Below are positions 45,829-58,300 of a stretch of 64,000 nt of DNA, one piece after another (position 1 is the stretch's first letter; each line of letters begins with the position of its first letter). The notes beneath the pieces were generated by a model. That model made no database searches and was not told the origin of the DNA. It saw only the letters and a program-made list of their open reading frames with translations. The stretch lies in the NCBI GenBank assembly GCA_032622095.1, contig CP136069.1, positions 122,126,126 through 122,190,125 on the forward strand, read 5' to 3'. Source of the stretch: Siphonodentalium dalli. Lineage: Eukaryota; Mollusca; Scaphopoda; Gadilida; Siphonodentaliidae. Position numbers and translations under genes: made by a program.

Positions 45829-48497
45829 TTTATTCTTTAAATATATTAGATTTTAGAACTAGAACTTGACTCTTGAGTCTTGAGAAGGGAATTTTAGTTT
45901 TTACCGTAACTTCGTAAGTAACTACTAGTATCACTGTATCAGTATCATAACCAAGTCATAGCATAATGTGAACTATTCAGTAAACAAGACGATTTGAGAG
46001 TGCGCTATCCACCTCGGCATCATTAGCTTAAAACTTAAGGCATTTTAAACTTAATAAACGCATTTTCTTGCTTCGATTCGCCGAGTCGCAAAGCCGCCAT
46101 GTTGTTTATACCTTGTTTCTACTTAGGTACCCTCATTCCACCAAACAAATAGTTCCAATACTTTAACATTTTTTGCAATAAGAATACTGAGTATAACAAG
46201 CTAATATATATTTTATTATTTTAATATATATGTATGTATGACATTGTTTCGTGTAATGTTTCTATCCGCTATATGTTATAGTGTTAATATTTCTCACAAA
46301 GCGCACATTGAAGTATTCCTCCACCAGCACTCAAGGGAAGTAACAAGAAGGTGCATAAATACAGATATCGTCAAAACAAATACAGTTGGTACCAACATAA
46401 TATGATCATACGTTAAACATATAGTGTAGTAACCATAGACTAAATATTATACTATTCAAAGGATGAAACTATGTGGACTATTAGTACTAACAGCAGTATA
46501 TTATTAATATATAATCATGCCGCTCGAAGCTAAAGAGCTACTTAAAACTCATTCAGTGCCAACTTAAAACTCATTCAGTACCAACTTAACCCTTTCATAA
46601 CGGGAGCTGCGCTGCTGCAGTATTAAATACCATGCACCAGTGCGTTCTCTTATATATGCCAGGCTCCCATAGGATGTAATTTCTTAGTTTCATATTTTCC
46701 TAATCAATATTGACAATGTTTTGAATCATTGTGCGTTATATGAGACTTCCTGTCACATGGACCAATATGGATCTAAAGTATGACATAAACGGGTACGGTT
46801 TCGAATTCAAATAATATAGACAAGTTTATGTGACACTACTTCAAACTTCTCAATGCAAGACAATCTATACTATTGTAATTATGTGGAAGAATAGCCACCC
46901 AGTAATCCAGTATAGACACTGCTCGATGGGTATGTTTCTCAAACAAGGTCCATGTCAGTTTTAATAGGTTACTATTCTAAATATCGCAAAATCTAAAAAG
47001 TACAACCATGAAGGGCATCATGCAGTGGCACAACTGGTTGATTCTGTTCGACGTGCATAAATATACAAATAATCAGTCTTTCGACGTTTTAAGTACGACC
47101 GTTGACGCACTTGTTTCCCACACCTACGTACGATCATCTACCCATACCTACTAATTCAGTCTGTTATCATTGTATAAAGTTCTGAATGTTTATTTTGGTT
47201 TTGCTAATTTTTGTGTACTGCCATTTCGCTTCTATGACATATCAGCAGATTGTCGTTTTCATTTACAAATAAGGATGCATAGATAAAAAAAAAAAAAAAA
47301 AAAGTCCGCATTTATGCACTAAACGAATGATAAGCACAACCTGGCATTCTTGGTGCATACATGCGGACTGACACATTGCTATTTCCCAGCTATACCGTGT
47401 AAGCTCACATTGAATTCGTTCGGTTTGGCCTATATATATATAGGATTTAAAAATACTCAAATGCATGTATGTATATGTCACTGAAAAGGTTCCGCGTGCA
47501 AACGTTTACTGACCGATTATTTCTTCTGCATGTTATCTCTTTACTCTAATGATTTATGGTCATATCCATAGTTTAATAATATTGATTCATCTACATTTCA
47601 GCGTATATAGGGTAGCGGGACACCAGTTATGAAGAGCCATATCCCAGGATAAACTATTGAAACAATAATAATAGAACAGCACATGACTTTACAAACGTCT
47701 CCCATGGTCATTCGGGAGAATAGAAGTGAAACCGCTACCTTAACAAATAAAATAACCAGTTTACGTTGCTCCGTGCATGTATGAACGTACTGTCAATATA
47801 TTTTACTGCTATGGTCATTTATCAAATGTCCCAGCAGATAAAACATATGACTGTGTCATTTTGAATGGTTCTACATCCATGTTATATAGAAAAGGCCATA
47901 CTCCCCGCCAAAACAGTAATCCTCGTTGTTAATATGTGGATTTTAAAGTGGTCAAACATCACTTGTCTTTGTATAAGGTAAATAGGACATATTCAAACGA
48001 ATTGAAATAACGTTTCCTCGGTGTATCCGCATATACAGCAAGGGGATCGATGCATGAATATATCAATTCCAATATATGCCAAAGTTTATATTACGACAAA
48101 TATTTATCAATCTGCAGTTGACTTTATTTGAGTCACGATCACCATGAATGATCCCCACATTAAACTATCCCGTTGGTATGATTGCATTTTCACCTTGAGT
48201 CTTGGACTCTATTGTTATGTTTTTTAAAACCTCTCTAGTTCCACCGAGAAGCGAATTAAATTGAGTTACAATAGCGCGGGATGGAGGATCGTGGTAATAG
48301 CGACCCCTTTTTTTCCATTTTAATATATATAGTTTATTTTTTACTCAGACACAATATGTGCAACATGAGACAAGAATAAGATAAACCACATGGCTAAATT
48401 AACTTACTGCACATAAAACAACACAAATATAAACATCACCTATCTTCACCATCATCATCTCCAGCATCGTCGTCGTCCCTATTCGTATAGTATCATC
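45829..48497. other. Stretch without a recognisable gene
   Basis: Apart from the MITE fragment at 46586-46675 and an A run at 47284-47303, I see only AT-rich unique-looking sequence. Short frames here lack splice partners. Confidence 0.6.
46586..46675 (+). mobile_element. piggyBac-like MITE fragment
   Basis: TTAA at 46586, ccctttcataacgggagctg, ctgcagtattaaataccatg, and one hairpin arm ttctcttatatatgccaggc, after which the copy stops. Confidence 0.65.
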
Positions 48498-49521
48498 GAC
48501 ATCAATCCATCAAAAACCAAAGCAATATCTTTCTCGTTATCGGGCAAACAAACGAACCCCACACTTGTATTCCAAGACCAAAACATCTCTTTCGAAACGT
48601 CACATACACACCTTGGTGTTGAAATTCAATCAAATTTAGACTGGAACGATCACATTAATAATATAATTAAGAGAGTTTCGTCCCGCATCTCACAACTAAG
48701 AAGATTCAAATACAGCTTAAGTGCAAACAAATGGATTATGCAGATGTAGTTTGGGACTGTGCACCACAATACTGGATGGACAAACTTGAACGTATACACG
48801 TGGACGCCGCCAGAATAGTGACCGGGTTAACCCGCTCTGTCTCAATACAAATGTTTTACTCGAAGTGGGGTGGTCCAACCTTAGGGAGCGCAGGGAGAAA
48901 CACCACCTACAAACACTTTTTAAAATAACTAACGAAGAAACTCCAGAATATCTCACCCTACTTCTACCAGCCCGGGCAGCACATGTATCAAACAACCGGT
49001 ACAACTTTAGACAACCGCGTTTTTTCTACTCGTACCGCTGGACAACAGCACATTATAGGAAATCATTCTTCCTAAACACAACCCATGAGTGGAATAAGCT
49101 CCCTTCGTTTGTCATAGATTCTGAAAATATATCCGATTTTAAAACTCACCTAAACATAATCGCCCCTGCTCCAAAACCCTATCCACTTTATAGAACAGGT
49201 CATCGGAATGTTAGTGTCAACCATTGTAAACTCCGAAACTATTGTAGCGACTTAAAGAGTGACATGCAAAATAATCACATAGCTGATAGTCCTAATTGTC
49301 AATGAGGTTTTCCGAAGGAGGATGCTAGTCATTTCTTCTTCCAATGTCCATTGTTCACCAATCAGAGAAGACTATTTTACCACAAACTTGAAACAAATAA
49401 CTTTCATATAGAAAATATTATGCATCTTCTCTGTGGAATCTCTGAAAATGACCACAAAAGAAATATATTGCTATTTCATATTACACAGTCCTACATTAAC
49501 GCAACTAAACGTTTTGGGTAA
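48498..49521 (+). pseudogene. Non-LTR retrotransposon remnant: C-terminal part of the reverse transcriptase ORF
   Basis: Read in shifting frames, this follows the typical end of a LINE ORF2: NPSKTKAISFS; then LGVEIQSNLDWNDHI; then DYADVVWDCAP; then LERIHVDAARIVTGLTR; then WSNLRERREKHHLQTLFKI; then SFFLNTTHEWNKLP; then a zinc-knuckle-like CQ*GFPKEDASHFFFQCPLF ending in TAA at 49519-49521. A deletion near 48725 removes the stretch normally before DYADVVWD, frames shift near 48730 and 48880, and a TGA replaces what was probably a Cys codon (TGC) at about 49302. It is therefore a dead copy, lacking endonuclease and catalytic RT motifs. The layout is of the CR1/L2/Jockey/Rex type; I cannot place the clade. 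Confidence 0.85.
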
Positions 49522-49852
49522 CTTCGATCATATATTTTTCTCTGTTATGTCAACCTGTCATTGAAAACAATTAAAAATTTAAATGCCCCGGCCTTTTTAG
49601 ACACAACTTATGACAACGTGAGGGTAAAACTGGACACAATAAAACTCCACTCATAGCACACTCTGTACACATATTCACATCTGTTTCCCTGCTTAAATAT
49701 TCACAATTTCATCCTGCCATCTTGTTTAAATGTTATGTTATACCTTTTGTGTGGGAGAGGGGCGTCACTAAGTTGACAAAACTTGTGTCCCAATCCCCAT
49801 GTATATAATTGATATACAATAAAATATGTTTAAATCAAATCGACATCATTGT

Positions 49853-50030
49853 CGTCTACGTCATTATAACCATCATCATTATCATCATAATCAACATCAA
49901 CGTCACTATCATCAGTATCACCGTCGTCATCATCATCATCATCATTATTATAATCATCATCATCATCATCAGCATCACCATCATCATCACCATCATCATC
50001 ACCACCATCGGTATCATCGTATTCGTAGAA
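49853..50030. repeat. Imperfect CAT/ATC trinucleotide microsatellite
   Basis: About 175 bases of CAT and CAC triplets with interruptions. It lies at the shared 3' ends of the two LINE remnants, and on the minus strand it directly follows the end of the second LINE, which fits a LINE 3' microsatellite tail. Confidence 0.9.
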
Positions 50031-50041
50031 GCTGTACAATA

Positions 50042-52085
50042 CTACTGACTGTGCTCGGTTAACTTAAGGCCCTTATTAATGAACATTGATAGGTTCCGCA
50101 ATGTGTTAATATCGGTTTCGTTTAATAATGCATAACACGATTCTTTGGACACAACCTTTCGATAACATTCTGGTAAATATTTAATTCTAAGTTCACGAAG
50201 ATTAGGGCATTTCATCAGGAAGTGATACTCGTCCCCTTGTTCCGTTCCACTTTGCATATGCTACACATTGCATCGTTGTTAGCCACTGCTTGTTTGCGCT
50301 TTCCTTTTTTCCATCGAGTCACTTCTACAGCCAGTCTATGATTTGCTGTCCTCAGTCGTTGTATATGAATACTAAATGAAAAGTTCAAATTGTAACATTT
50401 GGAAAAAGACGGGTTATCTTTCAAGTGGGTATAAAATCCCCCCCCCCACCTGATGATTTTGTAACGTCATCCGTCCACATGATGTGAAAGTTGTTTATCA
50501 AAGCCTTATGTAAGCTACGTACCATAGCCGGGGTAAGTGGAGATTGATTTGCCCACGCCCATGTAAATCCAGTTTGAGTCAGTGTATTTTTATAAAGGTC
50601 AATAATTTTGAACTGTTTACCGAGTGTACTCATTTTATAAACAAGAGTATACAATTTTGCAGCTATTCTCTCTTGGTTAGTACTATCAACTAATTTGGAC
50701 CAAAATGATACCATGCGCTTTTTAATCTCGATGTCTAGAGGCCATCGTCCAAGTTCACCAATATACTATGTAATTTGGAGTGCTTGATTTCATACGCGTT
50801 AATAATTTGCAAAATTTCAAATGCACAGCTTCTATAGTCTTGGTGTTTTCAAATCCCCAGACTTCACACCCGTATAATAATATCGGTTGTATCAAGTAAT
50901 CAAACAGTTTTAAAGACAGATCAATAAGTAGGTGTAATGTTCTGATGTTACTCATCATGTTAGACAGAAGACCGAACATGGCCTTTGTTGCCTTTGATCG
51001 TATATTCTTGATTGCGCGACAGAATCTACCATTGTAGAAGAAATCGATACCTAGATACTTAAAACCGTCAAGTACATCCAAGCGGTCGTCGCTGATAGTA
51101 AATGTATGGTTCAGTGATTTAGTACCAGAAAATACCATTACTTTTGTCTTCTTGTTATTCACCTTCCACGCATCGACTTGAATTTGTCGTGTTTTATAAA
51201 ATGTGTTACTCCCCATGTATTGGGGGTAATAATTCAGACATGTATGGATGGTTATTATTTTCCATATTCTTGCAAGCATAACCCATCTGTACATATGACT
51301 TCTTTCACTGAGTGAAGGTCAACCCATTTCAAATAAATTTGGGTTAATCGTGACAGAGCGCATCAAGCAGCTAATAACTGTTCCAGCTTAACTTGGAGTT
51401 TATCTAAATTAGTAAGCAATATTGGTGCGCAAACATAACATCCCAATTGTATGGGAGGGGTAAAATTTACCCATTTCAAATTAACAACAATGTGTATACT
51501 GGACAGTTCAAATTCAAGTTTTCCCAGAACTGACAGCATAGCAGATACTCTCTGTGGAATTTCATTTATTTGTACTTCCCAGCCCAGGTTAGATTGAGTG
51601 TGCAGTCCGAAATGTGTTTTGTGACTTAGCTAGTGAGAGGGACGTGCCATAAAATTCAATTACATTTTTGAAATCTTGATTAGTTCTTATTGAACAGCGA
51701 GTTTCGTGATATATCTTTAAAAGTCACAGTACATGCATGTACTCAACCAAACATGTATCATATTGAGATAATCATTTATTCTATAAAACGGTTCATCTTC
51801 AGCATTGTGACCGCATGTACTTGTTAAACGAACATATTTCATTTACATATATTCGCGCGATAGAGAACGCATGTTCTTTACCATATCATTGATACAGACT
51901 AACAATGGGGCCACGAAACAGAATCCTGGTGGGCACCGACTAAACTCAGTTTACCATCAGAAAATGCATTTCCCCATACATACTCGTTGTCTACGGTTAC
52001 TTATATAGTTTGACATCCAGGAGAGAGATTGTCCAACGACTCCATAAAATTCTAATTTCGCCAAGAGAACATTGTGCCGAACCGT
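50042..52085 (-). pseudogene. Second, unrelated-copy LINE remnant: reverse transcriptase and C-terminal region
   Basis: From right to left on the minus strand: RT palm pieces HNVLLAKLEFYGVVGQSLSW, then NYISNRRQRV, then a decayed PPGFCFVAPLL...INDM matching the GVPQGS..GPLLF..INDM block (51850-52085). After a poorly readable stretch (51300-51850) come VNNKKTKVMVFSG, YLGIDFFYNGRF, PILLYGCEVWGFENTKTIEA and CKLLTRMKSSTPN (50755-51294), then MVSFWSKLVDSTN (50421-50714), then a Cys/His end, CSICKVERNKG followed by GDEYHFLMKCPNL (50042-50290). Several frameshifts separate the blocks, so it is dead. The protein differs from the fragment at 48498-49521, so it is a different LINE family. Its 3' end abuts a GAT/ATG repeat that is probably its original tail. 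Confidence 0.85.
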
Positions 52086-52179
52086 GACATATTCCGTCAT
52101 GTCTATACATGTTATGTATTAATCCTAACATTTAGTCGTCCAACTCCAGACAAATGCACATGCACGGTTACGGACAAGA

Positions 52180-52300
52180 TATATACCAGGACACACAGGG
52201 CCGACCATGGTTGTTCGGCCCGGTGTGATAACATTTTGAAAAGTAAACAAGAAATCGCAAAATCCTAGCATCCAGACTGGCCTCAAGCTTTCAACATTTC
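52180..52300 (-). mobile_element. Fragment of the 43157-43633 element family beside the satellite
   Basis: Reverse-complemented, it reads gcttgaggccagtctggatg ctaggattttgcgatt and then the cacaccgggccgaacaacca tggtcggccc hairpin, matching 43406-43498. It ends about 70 bases before the satellite starts. Confidence 0.8.
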
Positions 52301-52368
52301 CAACCTCATCCTCACCCTTAGGTTGGAAAATTCTCCAACTGATTGCCATTTCAGACCACAATTTTTAT

Positions 52369-55300
52369 CAGGCAGTCAGGGGAGGTGCGGTCGGCGCCTT
52401 TTTTGATTTCCCGTACCTGGCGGAAACGGCCGCAAGTCAGGGGTTAACAGTGCCGTGTCCGCTCGAGCTATCGACTTTGGGATTGGAACTTTGGTACATT
52501 CAGGTCCATTCTACACGATAGTGCAGACACAATCTCGCTGGGACCCCTAGGGGCGGTCCGGTCGGCGGGTGTTAATTTCGGCGTTTTTGCGTACATTTAT
52601 AGCGAATTCGACAGCAGCGTATGGGTTAATTTATTCACTTCCGCTGCAGCTAGCGACTTGTCTGATCGCCCATGGATGCATATGGTTATTCACTTCATGA
52701 TATAATGTCCATTTCCGTGGTCAGGCAGTCAGGGGAGGTGCGGTCAGCGCCTTTTTGGATTTCCCAACCTGGCGGATACGGCCGCAAGTCAGGGGTTAAC
52801 AGTGCCGTGTCCGCTCGAGCTATCGACTTGGGGATTGGAATTTTGGTACATTCAGGTCCATTCTACACGATAGTGCAGACACAATCTCGCTCGGACCCCT
52901 AGGGGCGGTCCGGTCGGCGGGTGTTAATTTCGGCGTTTTTGCGTACATTTATAGCGAATTCGACAGCAGCGTATGGGTTAATTTATTCACTTCCGCTGCA
53001 GCTAGCGACTTGTCCGATCGCCCATGGATGCATATGGTTATTCACTTCATGATATAATGTCCATTTCCGTGGTCAGGCAGTCAGGGGAGGTGCGGTCGGC
53101 GCCTTTTTGGATTTCCCGTACCTGGCGGAAACGGCCGCAAGTCAGGGGTTAACAGTGCCGTGTCCGCTCGAGCTATCGACTTGGGGATTGGAACTTTGGT
53201 ACATTCAGGTCCATTCTACACGATAGTGCAGACACAATCTCGCTGGGACCCCTAGGGGCGGTCCGGTCGGCGGGTGTTAATTTCGGCGTTTTTGCGTACA
53301 TTTATAGCGAATTCGACAGCAGCGTATGGGTTAATTTATTCACTTCCGCTGCAGCTAGCGACTTGTCCGATCGCCCATGGATGCATATGGTTATTCACTT
53401 AATGATATAATGTCCATTTCCGTGGTCAGGCAGTCAGGGGAGGTGCGGTCGGCGCCTTTTTGGATTTCCCGTACCTGGCGGAAACGGCCGCAAGTCAGGG
53501 GTTAACAGTGCTGTGTCCGCTCGAGCTATCGACTTGGGGATTGGAACTTTGGTACATTCAGGTCCATTCTACACGATAGTGCAGACACAATCTCGCTGGG
53601 ACCCCTAGGGGCGGTCCGGTCGGCGGGTGTTAATTTCGGCGTTTTTGCGTACATTTATAGCGAATTCGACAGCAGCGTATGGGTTAATTTATTCACTTCC
53701 GCTGCAGCTAGCGACTTGTCTGATCGCCCATGGATGCATATGGTTATTCACTTCATGATATAATGTCCATTTCCGTGGTCAGGCAGTCAGGGGAGGTGCG
53801 GTCAGCGCCTTTTTGGATTTCCCAACCTGGCGGATACGGCCGCAAGTCAGGGGTTAACAGTGCCGTGTCCGCTCGAGCTATCGACTTGGGGATTGGAATT
53901 TTGGTACATTCAGGTCCATTCTACACGATAGTGCAGACACAATCTCGCTCGGACCCCTAGGGGCGGTCCGGTCGGCGGGTGTTAATTTCGGCGTTTTTGC
54001 GTACATTTATAGCGAATTCGACAGCAGCGTATGGGTTAATTTATTCACTTCCGCTGCAGCTAGCGACTTGTCCGATCGCCCATGGATGCATATGGTTATT
54101 CACTTCATGATATAATGTCCATTTCCGTGGTCAGGCAGTCAGGGGAGGTGCGGTCGGCGCCTTTTTGGATTTCCCGTACCTGGCGGAAACGGCCGCAAGT
54201 CAGGGGTTAACAGTGCCGTGTCCGCTCGAGCTATCGACTTGGGGATTGGAACTTTGGTACATTCAGGTCCATTCTACACGATAGTGCAGACACAATCTCG
54301 CTGGGACCCCTAGGGGCGGTCCGGTCGGCGGGTGTTAATTTCGGCGTTTTTGCGTACATTTATAGCGAATTCGACAGCAGCGTATGGGTTAATTTATTCA
54401 CTTCCGCTGCAGCTAGCGACTTGTCCGATCGCCCATGGATGCATATGGTTATTCACTTAATGATATAATGTCCATTTCCGTGGTCAGGCAGTCAGGGGAG
54501 GTGCGGTCGGCGCCTTTTTGGATTTCCCGTACCTGGCGGAAACGGCCGCAAGTCAGGGGTTAACAGTGCTGTGTCCGCTCGAGCTATCGACTTGGGGATT
54601 GGAACTTTGGTACATTCAGGTCCATTCTACATGATAGTGCAGACACCATCTCGCTCGGACCCCTAGGGGCGGTCCGGTCGGCGGGTGTTAATTTCGGCGT
54701 TTTTGCGTACATTTATAGCGAATTCGACAGCAGCGTATGGGTTAATTTATTCACTTCCGCTGCAGCTAGCGACTTGTCTGATCGCCCATGGATGCATATG
54801 GTTATTCACTTCATGATATAATGTCCATTTCCGTGGTCAGGCAGTCAGGGGAGGTGCGGTCAGCGCCTTTTTGGATTTCCCAACCTGGCGGATACGGCCG
54901 CAAGTCAGGGGTTAACAGTGCCGTGTCCGCTCGAGCTATCGACTTGGGGATTGGAATTTTGGTACATTCAGGTCCATTCTACACGATAGTGCAGACACAA
55001 TCTCGCTCGGACCCCTAGGGGCGGTCCGGTCGGCGGGTGTTAATTTCGGCGTTTTTGCGTACATTTATAGCGAATTCGACAGCAGCGTATGGGTTAATTT
55101 ATTCACTTCCGCTGCAGCTAGCGACTTGTCCGATCGCCCATGGATGCATATGGTTATTCACTTCATGATATAATGTCCATTTCCGTGGTCAGGCAGTCAG
55201 GGGAGGTGCGGTCGGCGCCTTTTTGGATTTCCCGTACCTGGCGGAAACGGCCGCAAGTCAGGGGTTAACAGTGCCGTGTCCGCTCGAGCTATCGACTTGG

Positions 55301-58300
55301 GGATTGGAACTTTGGTACATTCAGGTCCATTCTACACGATAGTGCAGACACAATCTCGCTGGGACCCCTAGGGGCGGTCCGGTCGGCGGGTGTTAATTTC
55401 GGCGTTTTTGCGTACATTTATAGCGAATTCGACAGCAGCGTATGGGTTAATTTATTCACTTCCGCTGCAGCTAGCGACTTGTCCGATCGCCCATGGATGC
55501 ATATGGTTATTCACTTAATGATATAATGTCCATTTCCGTGGTCAGGCAGTCAGGGGAGGTGCGGTCGGCGCCTTTTTGGATTTCCCGTACCTGGCGGAAA
55601 CGGCCGCAAGTCAGGGGTTAACAGTGCTGTGTCCGCTCGAGCTATCGACTTGGGGATTGGAACTTTGGTACATTCAGGTCCATTCTACATGATAGTGCAG
55701 ACACCATCTCGCTCGGACCCCTAGGGGCGGTCCGGTCGGCGGGTGTTAATTTCTGCGTTTTTGCGTACATTTATAGCGAATTCGGCTGCAGCGTATGGGT
55801 TAATTTATTCACTTCCGCTGCAGCTAGCGACTTGTCCGATCGCCCATGGATGCATATGGTTATTCTCTTCATGATTAATGTCCATTTCCGTGGTCAGGCA
55901 GTCAGGGGAGGTGCGGTCGGCGCCTTTGTGGATTTCCCGTACCTAGCGGAAACGGCCGCAAGTCAGGGGTTAACAGTGCCGTGTCCGCTCGAGCTATCGA
56001 CTTGGGGATTGGAAATTTGGTACATTCAGGTCCATTCTACACGATAGTGCAGACACAATCTCGCTGGGACCCCTAGGGGCGGTCCGGTCGGCGGGTGTTA
56101 ATTTCGGCGTTTTTGCGTACATTTATAGCGAATTCGACAGCAGCGTATGGGTTAATTTATTCACTTCCGCTGCAGCTAGCGACTTGTCTGATCGCCCATG
56201 GATGCATATGGTTATTCACTTCATGATATAATGTCCATTTCCGTGGTCAGGCAGTCAGGGGAGGTGCGGTCAGCGCCTTTTTGGATTTCCCAACCTGGCG
56301 GATACGGCCGCAAGTCAGGGGTTAACAGTGCCGTGTCCGCTCGAGCTATCGACTTGGGGATTGGAATTTTGGTACATTCAGGTCCATTCTACACGATAGT
56401 GCAGACACAATCTCGCTCGGACCCCTAGGGGCGGTCCGGTCGGCGGGTGTTAATTTCGGCGTTTTTGCGTACATTTATAGCGAATTCGACAGCAGCGTAT
56501 GGGTTAATTTATTCACTTCCGCTGCAGCTAGCGACTTGTCCGATCGCCCATGGATGCATATGGTTATTCACTTCATGATATAATGTCCATTTCCGTGGTC
56601 AGGCAGTCAGGGGAGGTGCGGTCGGCGCCTTTTTGGATTTCCCGTACCTGGCGGAAACGGCCGCAAGTCAGGGGTTAACAGTGCCGTGTCCGCTCGAGCT
56701 ATCGACTTGGGGATTGGAACTTTGGTACATTCAGGTCCATTCTACACGATAGTGCAGACACAATCTCGCTGGGACCCCTAGGGGCGGTCCGGTCGGCGGG
56801 TGTTAATTTCGGCGTTTTTGCGTACATTTATAGCGAATTCGACAGCAGCGTATGGGTTAATTTATTCACTTCCGCTGCAGCTAGCGACTTGTCCGATCGC
56901 CCATGGATGCATATGGTTATTCACTTAATGATATAATGTCCATTTCCGTGGTCAGGCAGTCAGGGGAGGTGCGGTCGGCGCCTTTTTGGATTTCCCGTAC
57001 CTGGCGGAAACGGCCGCAAGTCAGGGGTTAACAGTGCTGTGTCCGCTCGAGCTATCGACTTGGGGATTGGAACTTTGGTACATTCAGGTCCATTCTACAT
57101 GATAGTGCAGACACCATCTCGCTCGGACCCCTAGGGGCGGTCCGGTCGGCGGGTGTTAATTTCGGCGTTTTTGCGTACATTTATAGCGAATTCGACAGCA
57201 GCGTATGGGTTAATTTATTCACTTCCGCTGCAGCTAGCGACTTGTCTGATCGCCCATGGATGCATATGGTTATTCACTTCATGATATAATGTCCATTTCC
57301 GTGGTCAGGCAGTCAGGGGAGGTGCGGTCAGCGCCTTTTTGGATTTCCCAACCTGGCGGATACGGCCGCAAGTCAGGGGTTAACAGTGCCGTGTCCGCTC
57401 GAGCTATCGACTTGGGGATTGGAATTTTGGTACATTCAGGTCCATTCTACACGATAGTGCAGACACAATCTCGCTCGGACCCCTAGGGGCGGTCCGGTCG
57501 GCGGGTGTTAATTTCGGCGTTTTTGCGTACATTTATAGCGAATTCGACAGCAGCGTATGGGTTAATTTATTCACTTCCGCTGCAGCTAGCGACTTGTCCG
57601 ATCGCCCATGGATGCATATGGTTATTCACTTCATGATATAATGTCCATTTCCGTGGTCAGGCAGTCAGGGGAGGTGCGGTCGGCGCCTTTTTGGATTTCC
57701 CGTACCTGGCGGAAACGGCCGCAAGTCAGGGGTTAACAGTGCCGTGTCCGCTCGAGCTATCGACTTGGGGATTGGAACTTTGGTACATTCAGGTCCATTC
57801 TACACGATAGTGCAGACACAATCTCGCTGGGACCCCTAGGGGCGGTCCGGTCGGCGGGTGTTAATTTCGGCGTTTTTGCGTACATTTATAGCGAATTCGA
57901 CAGCAGCGTATGGGTTAATTTATTCACTTCCGCTGCAGCTAGCGACTTGTCCGATCGCCCATGGATGCATATGGTTATTCACTTAATGATATAATGTCCA
58001 TTTCCGTGGTCAGGCAGTCAGGGGAGGTGCGGTCGGCGCCTTTTTGGATTTCCCGTACCTGGCGGAAACGGCCGCAAGTCAGGGGTTAACAGTGCTGTGT
58101 CCGCTCGAGCTATCGACTTGGGGATTGGAACTTTGGTACATTCAGGTCCATTCTACATGATAGTGCAGACACCATCTCGCTCGGACCCCTAGGGGCGGTC
58201 CGGTCGGCGGGTGTTAATTTCTGCGTTTTTGCGTACATTTATAGCGAATTCGGCTGCAGCGTATGGGTTAATTTATTCACTTCCGCTGCAGCTAGCGACT

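Noticed and set aside
49809-50062. Frames of Ile, His or Asp runs
   Set aside because: Translations of the CAT/ATC microsatellite.
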